DNA of 64,000 bases, taken from Oscillospiraceae bacterium (GTDB taxonomy: Bacteria; Bacillota; Clostridia; Oscillospirales; Ruminococcaceae). Where the stretch lies: positions 1 to 64,000 of the forward strand of contig JAGBCL010000117.1 in the NCBI GenBank assembly GCA_018110825.1, written 5' to 3'. Positions 60,654 through 64,000 of the stretch are shown piece after piece. The notes under the pieces were generated by a model that was not told where the DNA came from, did no database searches, and was given only the letters and a program-made list of their open reading frames with translations. How positions within the stretch are numbered: the stretch's first letter is position 1; the number at the start of each line of letters is the position of its first letter. A program made the position numbers and the translations under genes.

Positions 60654-62962
60654 AGAAGTTAATAATTGCTGAAAAGCAAAGCGTAGGTAAAACGATTGCA
60701 AAAGCACTTGGAATATCAGGAGATAGCAATGATTACATTGAGGGCGGCGAATATATCATTTCGTGGGGTTCAGGACACCTTATAGGTCTTGTCACACCTG
60801 ACGAATACGGTGAAGCGTATCAGAATTTTTGGACATTTGATAATCTGCCGATTATTCCGTCAGAATGGAAGTTCGGAACAGATGTTTCAAAAATGAAACG
60901 TCTTAATGTACTGAAAAAGCTTATGTCAGATCCGTCCGTAGATGAAATTATATGTGCAACGGACGCAGGACGTGAGGGAGAATGTATTTTCCGATACATA
61001 TACAATTATCTGCATTGCAGAAAGCCTGTTAAACGTCTTTGGCTCTCATCAATGAAAGATACAGCTATTCGTGAGGGTATGGCAAATTTAAAGCCTGACA
61101 GTCACTATGACCATCTTTATTATGCAGGACTTTGCAGAAATAAGGCTGACTGGCTCGTGGGTATGAATGGCTCACGATTATTTTCAAACCGTTACAAGAG
61201 TGTACTGAATATCGGTCGTGTTCAGACACCAGTTCTTGCTATGATTGTGCAGCGAGACTATGATGTAGCTCATTTCGTTAAGCAGAAATTCTATACTGTT
61301 GAGCTTGATTGTGGTGATTTTACAGCTACTTCGTTAAGAATTGATGATGAAAGCTATGCAAAAGGGCTTGCTGAAATGTGTAACGGAAAGAGTGCTTGTG
61401 TTAGGGATATAAAAAAGGAAATCAAGACTGTAAATCCCCCTACCCTTTACGATTTGAATACGCTTCAGCGTGAAGCAAACAGGAAATACGGATATACAGC
61501 AAAGCAAACTCTTGAATATGCTCAGTCACTTTACGAAGCAGAAATCATATCATATCCCCGAACTGATAGTAATTATCTTACTGAGGATATGGGAGACACC
61601 GCAAGCGAAAAAATTCAGATTATTCAGCAGATGTTTTCTGAATTGAATTTTGGAATTACAAATCCTGACGTGAAACGTTGTCTTAACAACAAAAAAGTTG
61701 GTGAACATTACGCTTTATTCCCACTCGGAATTGAAAGTGCGGACTTAAATGCACTTCCGAGAGGTGAAAGAAATATCCTTTTCCTCATAGCAGCACGACT
61801 TATACTTGCAACGGCAGAACCGCACAAGTATGAAAAAGTTACAGTTGACATTTCAGCGGAAAACATAGATAGTGTTCCTTTTTATGCGGTCGGAAAGACA
61901 ATTCTTGAAAATGGCTTTAAGGAGCTTGAAAACCGCATAAACGGTAAGAAAGAAAAGGAAAACACAACTGCTCTGCCTGAGCTTGAAGTTGCACAGTTAT
62001 TCAATCCTGTTACTGCCAAATCAGCGGAACATTGGACTACACCGCCTAAACCATATACAGAAGATACATTGCTTAAAGCAATGGAAACAGCAGGAAACAT
62101 AGATTATGAGAGCGACTCCGATGTAGAAAAGAAAGGTCTTGGTACTCCTGCCACAAGAGCTGATATTATCGAAAATCTTGTCAAGCGTGGATATATTGAA
62201 CGTGATGAAAAGAAACTTATAGCAACAGAAAAGGGTGTCAATCTGATTAGCGTTGTTCCCGATGAGGTTAAGTCACCAAAGCTTACAGCTGATTGGGAGA
62301 CATATTTACAGCACATTGAAAAGGGACAGGCTGATCCTGATAGTTTTATGGAGAAAATTGAAGCATTTACAAGAAAGCTTGTTTCAGATTATTCAGAAGT
62401 CGATGAAGAAGTCGATTTTTCTGTAAATTCTGTAATCGGCACTTGTCCTCGTTGTAAGCAGAATATCCTTGAGGGAAAAATAAACTTTTATTGTGAAAGC
62501 GGTAAGGACGGATGCGGTTTTTCCGTATGGAAAGAAATGAAATATCCTAACACCAAAATTACAGCTAAAAAAATGAAAGAACTGCTCACTAATGGTAAGG
62601 CTGAGCTTAAAGCAAAATCAAAAGAGGGCAAGGATTATACAGCGATTTTTAACCTTGAAGATAACGGAAAGTATGTAAATCTTGTTTATTCTCCCGACAA
62701 TAATAAATCATCAGGCAAATGTCCGAAATGCCGTAGTGAGATTAAGAAAGGTCAGAACGGATATTATTGCACAGGAAAGTGCGGTATGAATGTAGGAAAG
62801 GTGTTCGGCAAGGAGCTGACGGAAAATCAGCTTGAAAGACTGCTTGACGGTAAAGAAATTTCTTATACAGCAAATAAGCGTAAAACCGTTGTACTGCCTG
62901 AAATCGAACAGAACAACTATAACGGTAAAACATATTATCAATGGAAAGTAAAGAAGGATTGA
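60650..62962 (+). CDS. topB: DNA topoisomerase III (770 aa)
   Basis: TOPRIM domain with IAEKQSVGKTIAKALG and ATDAGREGECIFRYIY (about 103-118); catalytic Tyr in IISYPRTDSNYL (about 301-312); LGTPATRADIIENLVKRGYI (about 494-513). Two Cys-rich ribbons at the end: CPRCKQNILEGKINFYC and CPKCRSEIKKGQNGYYC. Relaxes and separates strands during element replication and transfer; topB is a standard ICE gene. ATG overlaps the preceding stop. Confidence 0.95.
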   Translation: MKKLIIAEKQSVGKTIAKALGISGDSNDYIEGGEYIISWGSGHLIGLVTPDEYGEAYQNFWTFDNLPIIPSEWKFGTDVSKMKRLNVLKKLMSDPSVDEIICATDAGREGECIFRYIYNYLHCRKPVKRLWLSSMKDTAIREGMANLKPDSHYDHLYYAGLCRNKADWLVGMNGSRLFSNRYKSVLNIGRVQTPVLAMIVQRDYDVAHFVKQKFYTVELDCGDFTATSLRIDDESYAKGLAEMCNGKSACVRDIKKEIKTVNPPTLYDLNTLQREANRKYGYTAKQTLEYAQSLYEAEIISYPRTDSNYLTEDMGDTASEKIQIIQQMFSELNFGITNPDVKRCLNNKKVGEHYALFPLGIESADLNALPRGERNILFLIAARLILATAEPHKYEKVTVDISAENIDSVPFYAVGKTILENGFKELENRINGKKEKENTTALPELEVAQLFNPVTAKSAEHWTTPPKPYTEDTLLKAMETAGNIDYESDSDVEKKGLGTPATRADIIENLVKRGYIERDEKKLIATEKGVNLISVVPDEVKSPKLTADWETYLQHIEKGQADPDSFMEKIEAFTRKLVSDYSEVDEEVDFSVNSVIGTCPRCKQNILEGKINFYCESGKDGCGFSVWKEMKYPNTKITAKKMKELLTNGKAELKAKSKEGKDYTAIFNLEDNGKYVNLVYSPDNNKSSGKCPKCRSEIKKGQNGYYCTGKCGMNVGKVFGKELTENQLERLLDGKEISYTANKRKTVVLPEIEQNNYNGKTYYQWKVKKD

Positions 62963-63023
62963 GATAAAACTATGAATTTAACAAACAATAATATAAATAC
63001 TTATCTAAGTAGGAGTAATTTGA

Positions 63024-63665
63024 ATGTTTAGTAGTGAAGAAGAAAAATCAGCAGAGCTTTCAGAAGAAATTGCTAATGGTAAAGGCTGTCTTGTTCTTGA
63101 CCTTGCCTGTTTCTTTCCGTTTACAAATGAGCTGACATTTGATTTCTTTATAGGAGAGGATCTGAACGATAAGAAAATAAATCACAGATACCCTAATAAA
63201 AAATGGTATACAATCAGCAAAAAACAAGGTAGAAAAGTAAGTAAATTAGGTTATCCGTATTTCTTCGACTTGAAAGACGGTGAAGATGTGGCAATGTCAT
63301 TAAATATAAAAGTCGGTTTCAGAACGGAAGAAGATGAAACTGATACAGAGCCAAAGAATACCATACACTTTACTTTACCTCTCAGCGTTAATGTTACCAA
63401 GGATAATCCAGTTTGTGGACTGACTTTCAAATTCTTTATCGAAGATGAGGACTGCCATTTTGAGCTATATTCACATCAACCTGACGAAACGGTAGAAGGC
63501 TGTTGGACACCGCACATTTGGTATAGCAAAGTGACTGATACAGATTATGACAAATCATCTTGTACAATCCTTAGTAAACCTGAAAAGTTGGAAAACAAGG
63601 TGCTTTTATATAAAGATGTCATTGAACCTTTTGCTTGTAAAATTGATGAATTATTATTAGGTTAA
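63024..63665 (+). CDS. Hypothetical protein of the element (213 aa)
   Basis: Beta-rich soluble protein with acidic start (SSEEEKSAELSEEIANGKG) and blocks LACFFPFTNELTFDFFIGED and CGLTFKFFIEDEDCHFELYS. No family recognised. Start ATG 63024 after AGGAG. Lies between topB and the primase-like gene. Confidence 0.65.
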   Translation: MFSSEEEKSAELSEEIANGKGCLVLDLACFFPFTNELTFDFFIGEDLNDKKINHRYPNKKWYTISKKQGRKVSKLGYPYFFDLKDGEDVAMSLNIKVGFRTEEDETDTEPKNTIHFTLPLSVNVTKDNPVCGLTFKFFIEDEDCHFELYSHQPDETVEGCWTPHIWYSKVTDTDYDKSSCTILSKPEKLENKVLLYKDVIEPFACKIDELLLG

Positions 63666-63674
63666 AAAATAATG

Positions 63675-63693
63675 GTGTGTCACGGTGACACAC
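63675..63693. repeat. Element palindrome, copy 4
   Basis: GTGTGTCACGGTGACACAC, here with extra flanking GG/CC pairing, 9 bp after the previous stop and 62 bp before the next start. A small hairpin (63711-63730) follows. Confidence 0.9.
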
Positions 63694-63755
63694 CATTTCG
63701 TTTTAAGTATATATTCCCAAAAGGGGATATAAATAAATATAAAAGGAGAAAAAAT

Positions 63756-64000
63756 ATGCCGAAGTATTCAAACGAACAGATTGAACGAGCCAAAAATGTG
63801 GATGTACGTTCTTTCCTTGAACAAGTTGAGGGATTCACATTTCAGCAGAACGGTAAATATCTGAAATGTGCTAACCCCGGAAGAACAGGACAGCCTTCAT
63901 CGCTCTCAATCGACACAAAACTTAATCGTATTTTCTACAATGCACAGACAGGAAACAGACCGCTTTCAGCGATTGACTGGTGTACACAGGTCAAACAGAT
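63756..64000 (+). CDS. DUF3991/TOPRIM-like primase, 5' part only
   Basis: Cut by the window end after 81 codons. The start (SNEQIERAKNVDVRSFLEQV) and then YLKCANPGRTGQPSSLSID and RIFYNAQTGNRPLSAIDW match the N-terminus of the DUF3991/TOPRIM primase-like proteins that follow topB in Tn1549/CTn2-type elements. ATG after AAAAGGAG. Only the zinc-finger-like N-terminal part is in view. Confidence 0.75.
   Translation, partial: MPKYSNEQIERAKNVDVRSFLEQVEGFTFQQNGKYLKCANPGRTGQPSSLSIDTKLNRIFYNAQTGNRPLSAIDWCTQVKQ

Noticed and set aside
43700-64000. Relaxase, integrase or oriT of the conjugative element
   Set aside because: I searched the listed frames and spacers; none matches a relaxase or recombinase and no oriT-like nick region could be supported, so these are presumed beyond the window.

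Overview
The window looks like a chromosomal segment of a low- to mid-GC, Gram-positive anaerobe, most probably a gut Ruminococcus-type member of the Oscillospiraceae. The basis is the gene content (DUF2508/YaaL-like protein, MepA-type MATE with a guanidine-IV-like leader, Bce-like ABC/two-component operon, TipAS-type MerR), AGGAGG ribosome binding sites, consensus TTGACA/TATAAT promoters, frequent GTG and TTG starts, and a Tn1549/CTn2-like conjugative module. The genus is an inference; no rRNA or other diagnostic marker is present.

Layout. 1-29.9 kb is mostly ordinary chromosome: an array of seven hairpins with no gene (1-346), four small linked genes, a CHASE2 adenylate/guanylate cyclase, a TIM-barrel isomerase, a stand-alone FakA-like C-terminal domain, a lipoprotein, TspO, YaiI, a Crp/Fnr-ferredoxin divergent pair, a GNAT enzyme, a MerR-TipAS regulator, a five-gene operon of ABC transporter, membrane protein and two-component system (17.1 to 10.9 kb, minus strand), a TetR/hydrolase pair with a perfect operator, a chemoreceptor with a structured leader, a MATE pump, an ABC exporter, and a second two-component operon (25.0-28.0 kb). 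The relic C-terminus of a tyrosine integrase lies at 22.8 kb.

29.9-41.5 kb is a patchwork. Two 45-bp copies of the 3' half of a tRNA-Trp gene, exactly 5,000 bp apart, bound an island with a DEAH helicase (its C-terminus split off by a one-base shift) and an AlbA_2-domain regulator. Just inside both ends lie 11-bp tandem doublets that look like integrase arm sites; doublets of other sequence lie outside, suggesting several elements used the same tRNA in turn. Small proteins, a DUF2089 regulator pair, a microbial PARG (TIGR02452), a histidine phosphatase and a divergent LysR/YeiH pair follow.

41.7-43.7 kb carries an AbiG-type abortive infection pair whose first gene lacks its N-terminal part. 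From about 43.7 kb to the window end is an integrative conjugative element: RepA-like initiator with iterons inside its gene, PcfB, VirD4, Maff2, TrbL/VirB6-like, PrgI, VirB4, CD1108-like surface protein, DUF4315, DUF4366, an accessory block (frameshifted nuclease lipoprotein, macro domain, XRE and GntR regulators, unknowns), TopB and the start of a DUF3991/TOPRIM-like primase. Four identical 19-bp palindromes lie in front of different transcription blocks of this element and are the best candidate for an element-wide control site. Relaxase and integrase are not in view and should lie beyond 64 kb.
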